DNA of 64,000 nucleotides from Pseudanabaena sp. (GTDB lineage Bacteria > Cyanobacteriota > Cyanobacteriia > Pseudanabaenales > Pseudanabaenaceae), in NCBI GenBank assembly GCA_003249015.1, contig QBLS01000007.1, forward strand, positions 52,166-116,165. Direction: 5' to 3'. A program made the translations under genes and the position numbers. Positions within the stretch are counted from its first letter, which is position 1, and the number at the start of each line of letters is the position of its first letter. Below, piece after piece: positions 36,682 through 45,635 of the stretch. The notes under the pieces are model-generated. The model saw nothing but the letters and a program-made list of their open reading frames with translations, made no database searches and had not been told where the DNA came from.

Positions 36682-36722
36682 ACATTTTTGATGATTTGGA
36701 GTAGCAGAATCATCGAAAATGT
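36682..36722. repeat. Imperfect hairpin in the btpA/LpxB-like divergent region
   Basis: The arms acatttttgatgatt and aatcatcgaaaatgt pair with one mismatch, 28 bases before the LpxB-like start codon. It could be an operator or leader hairpin. Confidence 0.4.
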
Positions 36723-36749
36723 GACTCCTTATTAGCGATCCCTAAAATT

Positions 36750-37997
36750 ATGGTTAAAGATATTTTAATTTTGTCCAATGGTCCAGGGGAGCTAATGACA
36801 TGGGTTTATCCTTTTCTCAAGGCGTTAGAAACTGCTCAAGAATTACAAAATTACTCAAAACAAAACAAAACTCGCATCTCTGTAGTTTTAGCGCCATGTC
36901 AAAATGCGAGCGGGCGCGAAGCTCAACTCGCTCAAGGTTTTCCCCTTGTCGAGAGAGTCTTAGCACAGGAACAATTTTTTGATTTTTTACTATGGGGGCG
37001 AAGCCCTAACTGGGAATGGGCAAAGCAGGGAGTCGTAGTTTTTTTGGGAGGGGATCAATTCTTTGCATTGGCGATCGCTAAGCGTTTGGGTTACAAAACT
37101 CTGATTTATGCGGAGTGGGAAGCCCGTTGGTATCGCTGGACAGACTTATTTGCGGTGCGTAATCAGGCGATCGCTGATCGGATTCCAGTCAATTTTCGCG
37201 CTAAGGCTCAGGTTATTGGTGATCTGATGGTGGATCAAGCCGAAAAAGATTCGGCACGCCCTGTCGATATTCCAAAGCGAATTTGTTTTATGCCAGGCTC
37301 AAAGGGACATAAGTTGCGGGTTGGTGTCCCATTGGTTGTCGCGATCGCGGATATTCTTCATCAAAGATCCCCAGATCTAGAACTAGTAATTGCTCTAGCC
37401 CCAACAACCACACCCGAAATCTTAGCCGAATATGCTCAAATTGTTTTCCCTACCCCTGATAGCGATCGCGCAACTGCTCAGTTAGTAGATGGCAAACTGG
37501 TGACATCAAAAGGAGCGGTTATTAAAATTCATGACCAGTTTCCTGCCCATGACCTCATTAAGAGTAGCCAAATTTGCATTACTACTGTGGGTGCAAATAC
37601 TGCGGAATTAGCCTCCCTTGGTCAACCTATGATCGTTCTCCTACCAACTAATTTTGCAGACATGAAAATAGGATGGGATGGGCTACTTGGTTTGTTAGCT
37701 GCCGCGCCACTGGTAGGAAAACTGTTAGGAGTAGTAATTAATGCGCTCCTAATTTCGCAAATTCAACAAAAAGGACAGTTACTAGCTTGGCCAAATATAT
37801 GGGCAGGTAAGGAGATTGTGCCTGAGATGCTCGGTAAAATTACCCCAACTGAGGTTGTCGATAAGATTTTGTTTTACATCGATCACGGTGATGAAATAGA
37901 TAAAATGCGTGATCGCCTCAAAGAGGTCTGCGGGCAGTCAGGTGCAGCAAGCAAGCTTGCTGAGATCACACTCAACGCCATTGCAGACAAAAAATAA
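36750..37997 (+). CDS. Lipid-A-disaccharide synthase-related (LpxB-like) protein
   Basis: The 415-residue protein begins MVKDILILSNGPGELMTWVYP, the signature of the cyanobacterial LpxB-related family. It retains GT-B features (FMPGSKGHKLRVGVPLV; CITTVGANTAELASLGQPMIV). True LpxB makes the lipid A disaccharide; this branch lacks a proven substrate and may act on another glycolipid. It stands alone, with a terminator after it. Confidence 0.88.
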   Translation: MVKDILILSNGPGELMTWVYPFLKALETAQELQNYSKQNKTRISVVLAPCQNASGREAQLAQGFPLVERVLAQEQFFDFLLWGRSPNWEWAKQGVVVFLGGDQFFALAIAKRLGYKTLIYAEWEARWYRWTDLFAVRNQAIADRIPVNFRAKAQVIGDLMVDQAEKDSARPVDIPKRICFMPGSKGHKLRVGVPLVVAIADILHQRSPDLELVIALAPTTTPEILAEYAQIVFPTPDSDRATAQLVDGKLVTSKGAVIKIHDQFPAHDLIKSSQICITTVGANTAELASLGQPMIVLLPTNFADMKIGWDGLLGLLAAAPLVGKLLGVVINALLISQIQQKGQLLAWPNIWAGKEIVPEMLGKITPTEVVDKILFYIDHGDEIDKMRDRLKEVCGQSGAASKLAEITLNAIADKK

Positions 37998-38034
37998 AAA
38001 ATAGAAGCATTGCTTGGCAATGCTTCTATTTTTC
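37996..38034. terminator. Intrinsic terminator after the LpxB-like gene
   Basis: The arms aaaaatagaagcattgc and gcaatgcttctattttt flank a TTG loop immediately after the stop codon, with a T5 exit. Confidence 0.85.
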
Positions 38035-38078
38035 TATCTGATTCAAGTTTGAGGGCAAAGCACCGCATAATACCAAAC

Positions 38079-38168
38079 AAAGAAATGGCATAGCCATTTC
38101 TTTAGTTAATAATTCGTACTTAACTTGGTTCTCAATTCACAAAAGTGTAACTACACTTTTGTGAACTG
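38079..38168. repeat. Composite hairpin repeat
   Basis: Hairpin aaagaaatggc/gccatttcttt (38079-38103) is followed by caattcacaaaagtgt/acacttttgtgaactg (38133-38168). The arrangement is the same as at 19211-19304. Confidence 0.75.
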
Positions 38169-38175
38169 GTGAAAC

Positions 38176-38823
38176 CTATGCGGCAGGAGGATAACAAACG
38201 TTAGTACCACCTAAACCACAATATCCACCAGGATTTTTGGCTAAATATTGTTGATGGTAACCCTCAGCATAGTAAAACTCACCAGCATCACGAATTTCAG
38301 TGGTGATACCTTGTTTCATGCCCGCAGACTTGAGAGCTTCTTGATAAACCTCGCGTGACTCTTCGGCTAGTTTGCGTTGACTATCGTTGTAAACATAGAT
38401 GCCCGAACGATACTGTGTACCTTTGTCGTTACCCTGTTGCATTCCTTGAGTGGGATTATGTGACTCCCAAAACACCTTGAGCAAGTCACTGTAGCTAATG
38501 ACCTTTGGATCATAGACCACCAAAACAACTTCATTATGACCAGTCATTCCTGAACAGACTTCTTCATAGGTAGGATTAGGAGTTAGTCCTGCTGCATAGC
38601 CAACAGCAGTAACATAAACGCCCTCTTGTTTCCAAAAACGACGTTCCGCACCCCAAAAGCAGCCCAAACCAAAAACTGCAGTTTCCATGCCTTCGGGAAA
38701 TGGAGGCTTAATAGATTTGCCATTTACAAAATGATGAGAAGCGGTAGGAATGGCGGAGGATCGCCCAGGAAGGGCATCGGCAGCGGTCGGTAGTGTTAAC
38801 TTTTTACCAAGTCCAAACAACAT
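38176..38823 (-). CDS. msrA: Peptide-methionine (S)-S-oxide reductase
   Basis: The 215-residue enzyme reduces methionine-S-sulfoxide in proteins using thioredoxin. The catalytic cysteine is C55 in [10 protein letters not shown]. The C-terminal resolving cysteines are C202 and C210 ([12 protein letters not shown]). The first 45 residues are an extension beyond the core with no obvious signal. Transcribed toward the convergent LpxB-like gene. Confidence 0.96.
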   Translation of the reverse strand: MLFGLGKKLTLPTAADALPGRSSAIPTASHHFVNGKSIKPPFPEGMETAVFGLGCFWGAERRFWKQEGVYVTAVGYAAGLTPNPTYEEVCSGMTGHNEVVLVVYDPKVISYSDLLKVFWESHNPTQGMQQGNDKGTQYRSGIYVYNDSQRKLAEESREVYQEALKSAGMKQGITTEIRDAGEFYYAEGYHQQYLAKNPGGYCGLGGTNVCYPPAA

Positions 38824-39093
38824 ATTTGATTACTAGTTAATTTTCTGAAAATTTATTTACTTAAAAGGCTTACATTCTTGGCAGATTTGTTAGCGCTATG
38901 TCTGGTTGCTCCAGACAATTATAGCTACATTCAACTATGCTAGGACGGACAAAAGACCTACAAAGCAACCCTCCACTGAGCCTTATGCCTTGACTAGACA
39001 TAGCCTTAACATAGATCTTTCAAATCTTAATCGTGCATTTATCTCACAAAAAATCAGGGGCTTCAGCCCCTTCATTCAGTCAACTTAAATTAG

Positions 39094-39390
39094 TTAGAGA
39101 GTCTGACCGCTAAATGCAAGAAAACGGTCAAGCTTAAAATCCAGTGAGTCATCATAGACAGTCAGGCTTTCAGGCTTACAGCGCTTGACTGTAACAATGA
39201 GTCCTTTAGAACCTTCTGCTTCCAAATCTTCCACATAACCCGCTTTAGCAGCTTCAGCCTCTGAAGTGCGTAGAAAAGGACCGAAATAATAGGTACAGCG
39301 AGGTGAGTCAGTGACAATTTCGACCCACACAGCTAGACCAAAAGTTTCAACAACTGAGGTAAAGATATTCTTAAACAAATGACCACCCAT
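39094..39390 (-). CDS. DUF1816 domain protein
   Basis: The 98-residue protein matches the cyanobacterial DUF1816 family: FGLAVWVEIVTDSPRCTYYFGPF, then EAEAAKAGYVEDLEAEGSKG. These single-domain proteins are soluble and of unknown role; some family members are found with phycobilisome-related genes. No partner is adjacent here. Confidence 0.88.
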   Translation of the reverse strand: MGGHLFKNIFTSVVETFGLAVWVEIVTDSPRCTYYFGPFLRTSEAEAAKAGYVEDLEAEGSKGLIVTVKRCKPESLTVYDDSLDFKLDRFLAFSGQTL

Positions 39391-39543
39391 GGTTTTACAT
39401 ATCTAAGAGTGAATGGCTGAGATAAATGAAGAAAGCTACTAATTCAGTATTAATCCATAGTAATCAATGTAAATTGAAAATTATGTGAAAACTGATATTA
39501 AAGCTCTCTTCTTACATATGTTTATATAACTTAAAATACGGCT

Positions 39544-41040
39544 TCAAGACAAATTGTTCAGACTTAACGTATTTACCCAACGCTGTCTAAATATCTCGTA
39601 CAGAGCCATTCCCGTCGCCACAGATGCATTGAGACTCTCAACTTTTCCATCTAAAGGTATAGATACTAGAAAGTCGCAATTTTTCTGTACTGAAAGGCTG
39701 AGTCCTTCGTCTTCTGAACCAACTACAAGGGCGATCGCTCCTGAAAATTTAGCCTTATATAGAGCGTCACTGCTACCTGACATAGTTCCATAGATCCAAA
39801 AGCCTGCTTCTTTGATCTTCTCCATAGCTCGATTGAGATTGACGACACGAGCAACAGGCAAAATCTCTAAAGTGCCTGCGGCAACTTTAGCAACGGTGGC
39901 GGTGATGCCAGCCGCACGACGTTGAGGAATCACTAGAGCATGAGCGCCAAGAGCCGCCGCACTGCGAATAATTGCACCTAAATTATGGGGATCGGTAATA
40001 CCGTCAGCAATCACAATTACGGGCTGAGTTGTTTTTTCTTTGATTTTAACTAGCAACTCGTCAAGGTCGGCATACTCATAGGCGGACACTTGGATGGCAA
40101 TGCCCTGATGTCTGCCATTCTCGGTAATTCGATCAAGACGAGTATTATCAACTTCGTCTACAACTGCACCTGCTGCCTTAGCCTCGTCTATCAGTGGCAA
40201 AAAGTCGGGAGCATAGCGCAATCTGGGCGTTACCCAGACGCGATTAATGCTGCGATCGCTCTGCAAAACTGCTTCTACAGCATGGCGACCATAGACAATA
40301 TCAGGGTTCTCAGGGTTGTGAACGGGTGGGGCTATTCCTAACTCGCCATCGGGATCAATGGTGCGGGAGATGGGAGGCAACGATCGACGTTCAAAGTTTG
40401 GAACGGCGCGATCGCCAAAATTGCGCTCTGAGCCTGAACGATCTGAACGTTCCTCAAAGTTGCGACTTGGGCGATCGCCAAAATCACGAGCAGGGCGATC
40501 GCTGCGATCAAACTTTTTGTCACCAAACTTCTTATCGCCAAATTTCTTTTCCGTAAACTTAGCGCCGATCCGTTTGGCGATCGGTTTGTCAAACTTGCGT
40601 TCAAATCTTGGTTCAGCCGTAGATTCAGAACGTTTATCAAACTTTTTGTCAAAGCTCTTTTCGCTGCGGCGATCTGAGTACTTATCAGATTTGTCTGAGT
40701 ACTTGCCTGAATATTTGTTTTCCGAGAATTTGGGAGCATCGGAACGGCTATCAGAGCGCTTGTCAAAGTTCCGCTCAGCAGGCTTGTAGGGTTTGTCTGA
40801 TTTGTAGGGTTTATCAAAAGAGCGATCGGCGTTTCTCTCTGGACGGCTATCAGAGCGACTGTCGGCACGCTTGTCAGCATACTTGCTATTGCTGCGATCG
40901 GGGCGGTCTACTTTTTTGTCTGCGTACTTATCGGGATATCGCTCGAAGGAGCGGTCAGAGCGTTTTTCAAATTTCTTTTCTCCATTTCTGTCGGAGGTTT
41001 TGTCAGACTGCTTGGCTTTGAGGCGGGGTTGAGTTGTCAT
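39544..41040 (-). CDS. rlmB: 23S rRNA (guanosine-2'-O)-methyltransferase RlmB with long mixed-charge N-terminus
   Basis: The 498-residue protein has a SpoU-type catalytic region from about residue 245: [12 protein letters not shown], then motif 1 [15 protein letters not shown], motif 2 [10 protein letters not shown] and motif 3 [17 protein letters not shown], which form the SAM-binding trefoil knot. It methylates a guanosine of 23S rRNA. The first 240 residues are an unusual disordered segment of short repeats rich in Ser, Asp, Lys, Arg and Tyr (such as [17 protein letters not shown]). Its start overlaps the mini-RNase III stop as ATGA, so the two genes form an operon. Confidence 0.93.
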   Translation of the reverse strand: MTTQPRLKAKQSDKTSDRNGEKKFEKRSDRSFERYPDKYADKKVDRPDRSNSKYADKRADSRSDSRPERNADRSFDKPYKSDKPYKPAERNFDKRSDSRSDAPKFSENKYSGKYSDKSDKYSDRRSEKSFDKKFDKRSESTAEPRFERKFDKPIAKRIGAKFTEKKFGDKKFGDKKFDRSDRPARDFGDRPSRNFEERSDRSGSERNFGDRAVPNFERRSLPPISRTIDPDGELGIAPPVHNPENPDIVYGRHAVEAVLQSDRSINRVWVTPRLRYAPDFLPLIDEAKAAGAVVDEVDNTRLDRITENGRHQGIAIQVSAYEYADLDELLVKIKEKTTQPVIVIADGITDPHNLGAIIRSAAALGAHALVIPQRRAAGITATVAKVAAGTLEILPVARVVNLNRAMEKIKEAGFWIYGTMSGSSDALYKAKFSGAIALVVGSEDEGLSLSVQKNCDFLVSIPLDGKVESLNASVATGMALYEIFRQRWVNTLSLNNLS

Positions 41041-41432
41041 GGCGGCGCTGGGCTATCAATATAGCTGAATATTTGTGTGAAAATTTGGTCTAGGCGATCA
41101 CGATCAGTTAAGTAAAGATAACCAATCAATGCTTCTAGGGCTGTCGCCTTTTGGTATGTATGGGGATCAACTTTACGGGGGATCGATCCCGCTGCGTTGC
41201 GACCACGTCTAACGAGGTCGGACTCAAAATCTGTGAGATCAAGTTGGTCTAGAAATTTTGCCTGCTGCTCGGCTCTAACCTGACTTACTACAAGTTGGTG
41301 ATGTTGCTTGGCAGTTCGTGGCGGCAATAGATAGTGCAAACGCATTTGCACTTCATAGACAGCATCACCGATGTAGGCTAGGGCGGAAGCGGGAATTTCC
41401 GCGATATTGTCAACTATTAGGCTAGAAGACAT
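41037..41432 (-). CDS. mrnC: Mini-ribonuclease III
   Basis: The 131-residue protein is an RNase III catalytic domain without a dsRNA-binding domain. The signature [17 protein letters not shown] carries the catalytic acids, and [13 protein letters not shown] is the second motif. In Bacillus, MrnC trims 23S rRNA precursors. Four-base overlap with rlmB suggests a 23S maturation operon. Confidence 0.94.
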   Translation of the reverse strand: MSSSLIVDNIAEIPASALAYIGDAVYEVQMRLHYLLPPRTAKQHHQLVVSQVRAEQQAKFLDQLDLTDFESDLVRRGRNAAGSIPRKVDPHTYQKATALEALIGYLYLTDRDRLDQIFTQIFSYIDSPAPP

Positions 41433-41821
41433 TACAAGAGGATGCCATTAAATAACAATAATTTGCATGATATCAAACCTTCAGACATGAACGGGCAAGC
41501 ACAGCTTGCCCGTTCATATCATTTAGACTTTCTAAAACTTATTCTTCTTAGATCATCATAAGTCGATCAAGACTATTTTTGACAATATTTTAGTGACTCT
41601 TAATCATAGGTGATTATCACAGCTATTTAAAATCCATTTAAAATTTTGTTGCCAGATCAAGTTTCCCCTGAGCTTATCTGAAAACCAAAACTTTCCACAA
41701 AGCAACCCAATAATCAAAGTGGATTTAAATTATTTTGCAATTATATTCAGTTGCCTTACCAAAGGTAGATATGTGAGGTATTCAGACCATCTGAACCTGA
41801 CCTCTAGGCAAGCAAGATACT
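41433..41821. other. Intergenic region with one hairpin
   Basis: The 389 bases contain the hairpin at 41487-41517 and AT-rich sequence with no gene that I can support. Both flanking genes are on the minus strand. Confidence 0.45.
41487..41517. terminator. GC-rich hairpin upstream of mrnC
   Basis: The arms atgaacgggcaag and cttgcccgttcat flank a CACAG loop. It is 300 bases beyond the end of the STAS gene's promoter-distal side and 55 bases upstream of mrnC, so a terminator role is uncertain. Confidence 0.4.
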
Positions 41822-42238
41822 TTATTTTGCTTGAGCTAGCTTAGCGATCGCTTCATCAATCGATGTCTGGAGTGACAAAAATTGATCTAGCCTCACCAAT
41901 TTGACGGTTTGGGTAACTCGAGGGTTGGTAATAATTTGCAGAGTGCCACTCAGGGTTTGTGTCTTCTTTGCCATTTGGACAAGCACCCCCAGTCCAGAGC
42001 TATCAATAAAATCGATAGTGGACAAATCTAAAATTACATTTGATGGACCATCTTCAACGCATTTACCAATCACTTTTTTAAAAGCTGGTTCAGAGAAAGC
42101 GTCCAGAAGCCCAGTGAGGCGAATCAATTGATAGGATTCCTTGACTTCGCGGCTGCCTCGTAGACTCACAGTCAGGGTTAACGGCTCAGGAATAATGACC
42201 TCCGAAGGGTGCGAACGTACCTTAATTTGCGGATACAT
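41822..42238 (-). CDS. STAS-domain anti-sigma factor antagonist-like protein
   Basis: The 138-residue protein has a 25-residue N-terminal extension and a SpoIIAA-like STAS fold. NVILDLSTIDFIDSSGLGVL contains the conserved serine (S80/S81 in DSSG) phosphorylated in partner switching. Such proteins bind an anti-sigma or signalling kinase and are reset by a PP2C phosphatase. Two SpoIIE-type phosphatases are in this window, but neither is adjacent. No kinase is next to it. Confidence 0.9.
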   Translation of the reverse strand: MYPQIKVRSHPSEVIIPEPLTLTVSLRGSREVKESYQLIRLTGLLDAFSEPAFKKVIGKCVEDGPSNVILDLSTIDFIDSSGLGVLVQMAKKTQTLSGTLQIITNPRVTQTVKLVRLDQFLSLQTSIDEAIAKLAQAK

Positions 42239-42288
42239 TGTATTTTCTTTCTCCGTACTTGTCCAGAAAATTTTAAAAATATAGTTAA

Positions 42289-42394
42289 AAAAGCTAAAGC
42301 AGAGTGGCGACGTTTCGCGCCGCCACTCTGCTTTAGCTTTTTCGAGATAGTTTTTTGAATGTTCGCCTTAGGCGAACATTCAAAAAACTATCTC
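42289..42394. repeat. Two back-to-back long palindromes in a divergent promoter region
   Basis: Palindrome 1 (42289-42342) has arms aaaagctaaagcagagtggc and complement around cgacgtttcgcgcc. Palindrome 2 (42344-42394) has 24-base arms starting gagatagttttttgaatgtt and a TTAG loop. They lie between the STAS start (minus) and the DUF3611 start (plus), so neither gene ends here. Confidence 0.8.
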
Positions 42395-42523
42395 TGGGAC
42401 TTGCAATGCTGAAATACCCAAAATCAATTTTCTAAATAGAATTGCTGTAAAGATATTGAAGGTTATTACCATCGATTTAGGTTTGAGGCGTTATAGTACT
42501 TACAACTTTTTATTCAGTTAGCC

Positions 42524-43150
42524 ATGCCTAGAGAACTAAAAAATTCTAAACAGGAAGAACGGGAAGAAGACAATGACAATGACGTGTCACCGAACGTGTT
42601 GCGAGTTGTATTGGCTTTTAGGCGATGGGGCTGGGTTTCTTTTTGGGCGCAGGTAATTTTATGCGTTGTTTCATCAATAGTCCTTTTGCAGCTTTTTTTG
42701 TTTCCACGAGCGAGTCAAGCCGTCCCAGTAGGGCTAGACAATAATCCTGCGTCCTTGCCTGGGCTGAGTTTTGCTTGGGCAGGCGTGGCTATATTAGGAG
42801 CCAGTATTTTCTGGAATTTCCGCTACACGCAAATGGCTAAGAAATTGCGATCGCCTAATCGTCCAACTAAAACCCAAACTATCTTTCAAATCAAAATTGG
42901 TTTGATTATTAATCTGGTGGGAATGTTTGTAACTTTAGTGGGAGCATTTGCGATTAACGGGGCTTTGACCTTGCGCTCTATCCAAGGACAGGGCGTATTC
43001 ACAGGTGCAGGTGGATTTAACTCCATAATTCAACCATTAGATTTTCAAATTATTCAAGCGAGTTTTAATATCATCCTTGCCCATTTTGTTGGCTTAGTTG
43101 CCTCACTTTTTCTGCTAAATCGCGCCACTGATAAGCCCAATCGAGAGTAG
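42524..43150 (+). CDS. DUF3611 family membrane protein
   Basis: The 208-residue protein has four membrane helices (about 38-63, 81-100, 125-150 and 180-200). Signature segments are VLRVVLAFRRWGWVSFWAQ and FNIILAHFVGLVASLFLLNR. The family is conserved in cyanobacteria and plastids and has no known function. N-terminal residues 1-20 are acidic. Confidence 0.88.
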   Translation: MPRELKNSKQEEREEDNDNDVSPNVLRVVLAFRRWGWVSFWAQVILCVVSSIVLLQLFLFPRASQAVPVGLDNNPASLPGLSFAWAGVAILGASIFWNFRYTQMAKKLRSPNRPTKTQTIFQIKIGLIINLVGMFVTLVGAFAINGALTLRSIQGQGVFTGAGGFNSIIQPLDFQIIQASFNIILAHFVGLVASLFLLNRATDKPNRE

Positions 43151-43177
43151 TATTGCTGTCGCTACTTGTTTTCTGGC

Positions 43178-43214
43178 TACGAGAGGGGTGGTGCTTCGCA
43201 CCACCCCTCTCGTA
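43178..43214. repeat. Palindrome between DUF3611 and DUF1350 genes
   Basis: The arms tacgagaggggtggtgc and gcaccacccctctcgta flank a 3-base TTC loop. Both neighbours are on the plus strand. Confidence 0.65.
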
Positions 43215-43253
43215 TTGCAGTAAAATATTAAGAAATATAAACAGTGAAGTCTG

Positions 43254-44015
43254 ATGGGCTGGAAGCAGATTGAAGAAAATTGGGTTTTAACACCGCCCAA
43301 GCCTAAGGGCGTGATCCATTTTTTGGGAGGAGCTTTTTTTGCTGCTGCTCCTCAAGTTGCCTATGGTCGAGTGCTGGAGCAACTTGCTAGCCAAAACTAC
43401 GCGATCGTGGCGACTCCTTTTTTAAATAATACTTTTGACCATCGCCAGATTGCTCGTACTGTCCATGCTTCCTTTCGCAAAGTTCGCAGCAAATTATTTC
43501 TAGATTATTTTCCTGTGTTTGGTATGGGGCATAGTATGGGTTGCAAAATCCATTTACTGATTAATTGTCTCTATAGTCCTAGTCGTGCTGGCAATATTTA
43601 CATCGCCTATAACAATTACAGCGCCGATCGCTCGATTCCTTTTTTTAAAGAATTTTCAAGTAGAATTCCTGAAATGTCAGCGATGGAATTTACGCCGACT
43701 CCCAAAGAAACGGAGCAGTTGGTAGTAGCTAACTATGCAACTCCGAAAAATTTATTAGTTAAGTTTATTGACGATGATATTGACGAAATATCGACCCTTG
43801 CCCAGATTCTTAGACAAAAGTTTCCTGACACAATAAATTTGCAGACGCTCAAGGGAACTCACTTAACCTCAATGGGTGTCGATCCTCAGTGGCAGACGGG
43901 GTCTAGTTTTTCGCCTATAGATGCGATCGCGCAGTGGGTGAAGCAAGAGGTACATAAAAATAACCAAACTCTTGAGCAAGTAATTCTGACGTGGTTGGAC
44001 AAACAAGTTAAGTAG
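43254..44015 (+). CDS. DUF1350 alpha/beta-hydrolase-like protein
   Basis: The 253-residue protein begins MGWKQIEENWVLTPPKPKGVIHFLGGAF, typical of DUF1350, which is conserved in cyanobacteria and plastids. The nucleophile-elbow-like sequence FGMGHSMGCKIHLL contains GHSMG, and TLKGTHLTSMGVDP carries a candidate catalytic histidine. A hydrolase activity is likely by fold; the substrate is unknown. Confidence 0.87.
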   Translation: MGWKQIEENWVLTPPKPKGVIHFLGGAFFAAAPQVAYGRVLEQLASQNYAIVATPFLNNTFDHRQIARTVHASFRKVRSKLFLDYFPVFGMGHSMGCKIHLLINCLYSPSRAGNIYIAYNNYSADRSIPFFKEFSSRIPEMSAMEFTPTPKETEQLVVANYATPKNLLVKFIDDDIDEISTLAQILRQKFPDTINLQTLKGTHLTSMGVDPQWQTGSSFSPIDAIAQWVKQEVHKNNQTLEQVILTWLDKQVK

Positions 44016-44018
44016 TGC

Positions 44019-44105
44019 AACCCAAAAAATGTGTATCGCGGCGGAGCCGCGATACACATTTTTTTTGGGTTGAGAAGCAAGAAATGGCGTAGCCATTTCT
44101 TGCTT
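44019..44105. repeat. Two hairpins between convergent genes
   Basis: Hairpin 1 (44019-44071) has arms aacccaaaaaatgtgtatcg and complement, with T8 on the right arm, so it is a credible terminator for the DUF1350 gene. Hairpin 2 (44075-44105), aagcaagaaatggc/gccatttcttgctt, belongs to the AAGAAATGGC family. Confidence 0.75.
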
Positions 44106-44113
44106 TGGTAATA

Positions 44114-44944
44114 CTAAGGAAGTTTGGGGTATTGCCTAAAGTTGGGTTTACGCTTTTCTAGAAAAGCTTGCTTGCCTTCCTGAGCTTCTTGAGTCATGTA
44201 AAACAGTAAGGTCGCATTGCCAGCTAATTCTTGAATACCTGCTTGACCGTCACAGTCAGCATTAAAAGCAGACTTGAGACAGCGAATTGCGAGAGGACTT
44301 TTATCGAGGATTTCTTGCGCCCATTGAATACCTTCAGCCTCTAGTTGATCTACAGGCACAACTTTGTTAACTAGCCCCATCTCTAGGGCTTCTTGGGCGT
44401 TGTACTGTCGGCAGAGATACCATATTTCCCGTGCTTTCTTTTGTCCGACTAGTCGCGCTAGGTAAGATGCACCAAAGCCGCCATCAAAACTACCAACCAT
44501 GGGGCCAGTCTGTCCAAAAATAGCATTGTCCGCCGCGATTGTCAGGTCACAAACAACGTGCAGTACATGACCTCCACCGATCGCATAGCCCGCCACTAGG
44601 GCGATCACAGGCTGGGGCATCGTCCGAATCAATCGTTGTAAATCCAGTACATTGAGGCGAGGTACACCTGACTCAGAGATATAACCGCCATCACCCCGCA
44701 CTTTTTGATCGCCACCTGCACAGAAGGCGTATTTACCATCGGGAGAAGGGTTTGCGCCTGTGAGCAGTACCACACCGATCTCGATATCTTCGCGAGCATC
44801 GGCAAAGGCGGCGATCATTTCCACGATGGTTTTTGGTCGAAAGGCATTACGAACTTGAGGACGATTAATCGTAATTTTTGCCATTCCATCGGCTTTGTGA
44901 TAGAGAATGTCTTCAAATTCGGCGGCAATTTGCCAATCAGTCAT
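44114..44944 (-). CDS. menB: 1,4-dihydroxy-2-naphthoyl-CoA synthase
   Basis: The 276-residue crotonase-fold enzyme cyclises o-succinylbenzoyl-CoA in phylloquinone (vitamin K1) synthesis, which supplies the PSI A1 electron carrier. Motifs: [26 protein letters not shown] (oxyanion hole) and [15 protein letters not shown], with the MenB-specific aspartate region. ATG 44944 ([17 protein letters not shown]) is preferred over an in-frame start at 44971. Other men genes are not nearby. Confidence 0.96.
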   Translation of the reverse strand: MTDWQIAAEFEDILYHKADGMAKITINRPQVRNAFRPKTIVEMIAAFADAREDIEIGVVLLTGANPSPDGKYAFCAGGDQKVRGDGGYISESGVPRLNVLDLQRLIRTMPQPVIALVAGYAIGGGHVLHVVCDLTIAADNAIFGQTGPMVGSFDGGFGASYLARLVGQKKAREIWYLCRQYNAQEALEMGLVNKVVPVDQLEAEGIQWAQEILDKSPLAIRCLKSAFNADCDGQAGIQELAGNATLLFYMTQEAQEGKQAFLEKRKPNFRQYPKLP

Positions 44945-45013
44945 GGATTTGGGGAAGAAACTTACTGCCACAGATTTTACAGCTCTTTACGCTTAAATGG
45001 GTGAGCTTAACTC

Positions 45014-45148
45014 AAAAAGGCTGATTTGCCCGCGAAGCGGGCAAATCAGCCTTTTTAGGTTTTATATTTAATTACGCCTAGCTACTTAATTAAAACTCAA
45101 GAAATTTTTTAAAAGGCTGGCGTAGCCAGCCTTTTAAAAAATTTCTTT
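45014..45148. repeat. Two palindromes in the menB/RHH divergent region
   Basis: Palindrome 1 (45014-45056) is aaaaaggctgatttgcccgc paired with its complement. Palindrome 2 (45099-45148) is aagaaattttttaaaaggct paired with its complement around a GGCGTAGCC centre. Both genes start outward from here. Confidence 0.75.
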
Positions 45149-45234
45149 TGTAGTGACGATTGCTATAATTAAGTTTGCAAAAAAGTGGCAAAAGCCATAA
45201 TAAAAATTTCAAAACTTTAGTTTAAGGGCAAATA

Positions 45235-45537
45235 ATGGCGACTCATCACAGGACAAAACAGGTAAGTGTACGCTTGCCTCTGCCTTTATTAAGCCAAATC
45301 AAATCGCAAGCAGATACTAAACAACAGGCGATCGCGGATTGGATTTTAGAAGTTGTAGATCGGGAGTTGCGGTCGAGTAGTAACGAGCAATTAGGAGAGC
45401 AAGCACAACAAAGAACTACTGAACCAACGCCATTTTTTCTGCATCCAGAATTATTGAGCTATGTGGAAAGCTGCATTTCTCCATTACATTTGCAAATTAA
45501 TGAATTGAGAACAACATTGGGGGAGTCCAAAGCCTGA
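45235..45537 (+). CDS. Ribbon-helix-helix-like small protein, unknown function
   Basis: The 100-residue product opens with TKQVSVRLPLPLLSQIKSQADTKQQAIADW, the beta-strand plus two-helix pattern of RHH DNA-binding proteins (residues about 7-45). The rest is Gln/Glu-rich and ends LRTTLGESKA. The next gene reads in the -1 frame; its frame is open from a stop at 45501 and overlaps this gene's end. One extra base in the GGGGG at 45519-45523, or a -1 slip there, would join the two. It may therefore be the N-terminal half of one longer protein. Confidence 0.6.
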   Translation: MATHHRTKQVSVRLPLPLLSQIKSQADTKQQAIADWILEVVDRELRSSSNEQLGEQAQQRTTEPTPFFLHPELLSYVESCISPLHLQINELRTTLGESKA

Positions 45538-45635
45538 TTGAGCAAGGGAAGTCCAATCAGGCTGAGTCTACTATTCCTAATCGAGAGGTTGCTCAGCAGA
45601 AGCATAATCAGGAATTTATTGCAAACGCTAAACCA

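Noticed and set aside
40338..40880. 180-codon open frame on the minus strand within the rlmB N-terminus
   Set aside because: It is an alternative frame of the repetitive Ser/Asp/Lys/Arg-coding region. Low-complexity repeats keep several frames open, and the product looks like no known protein.
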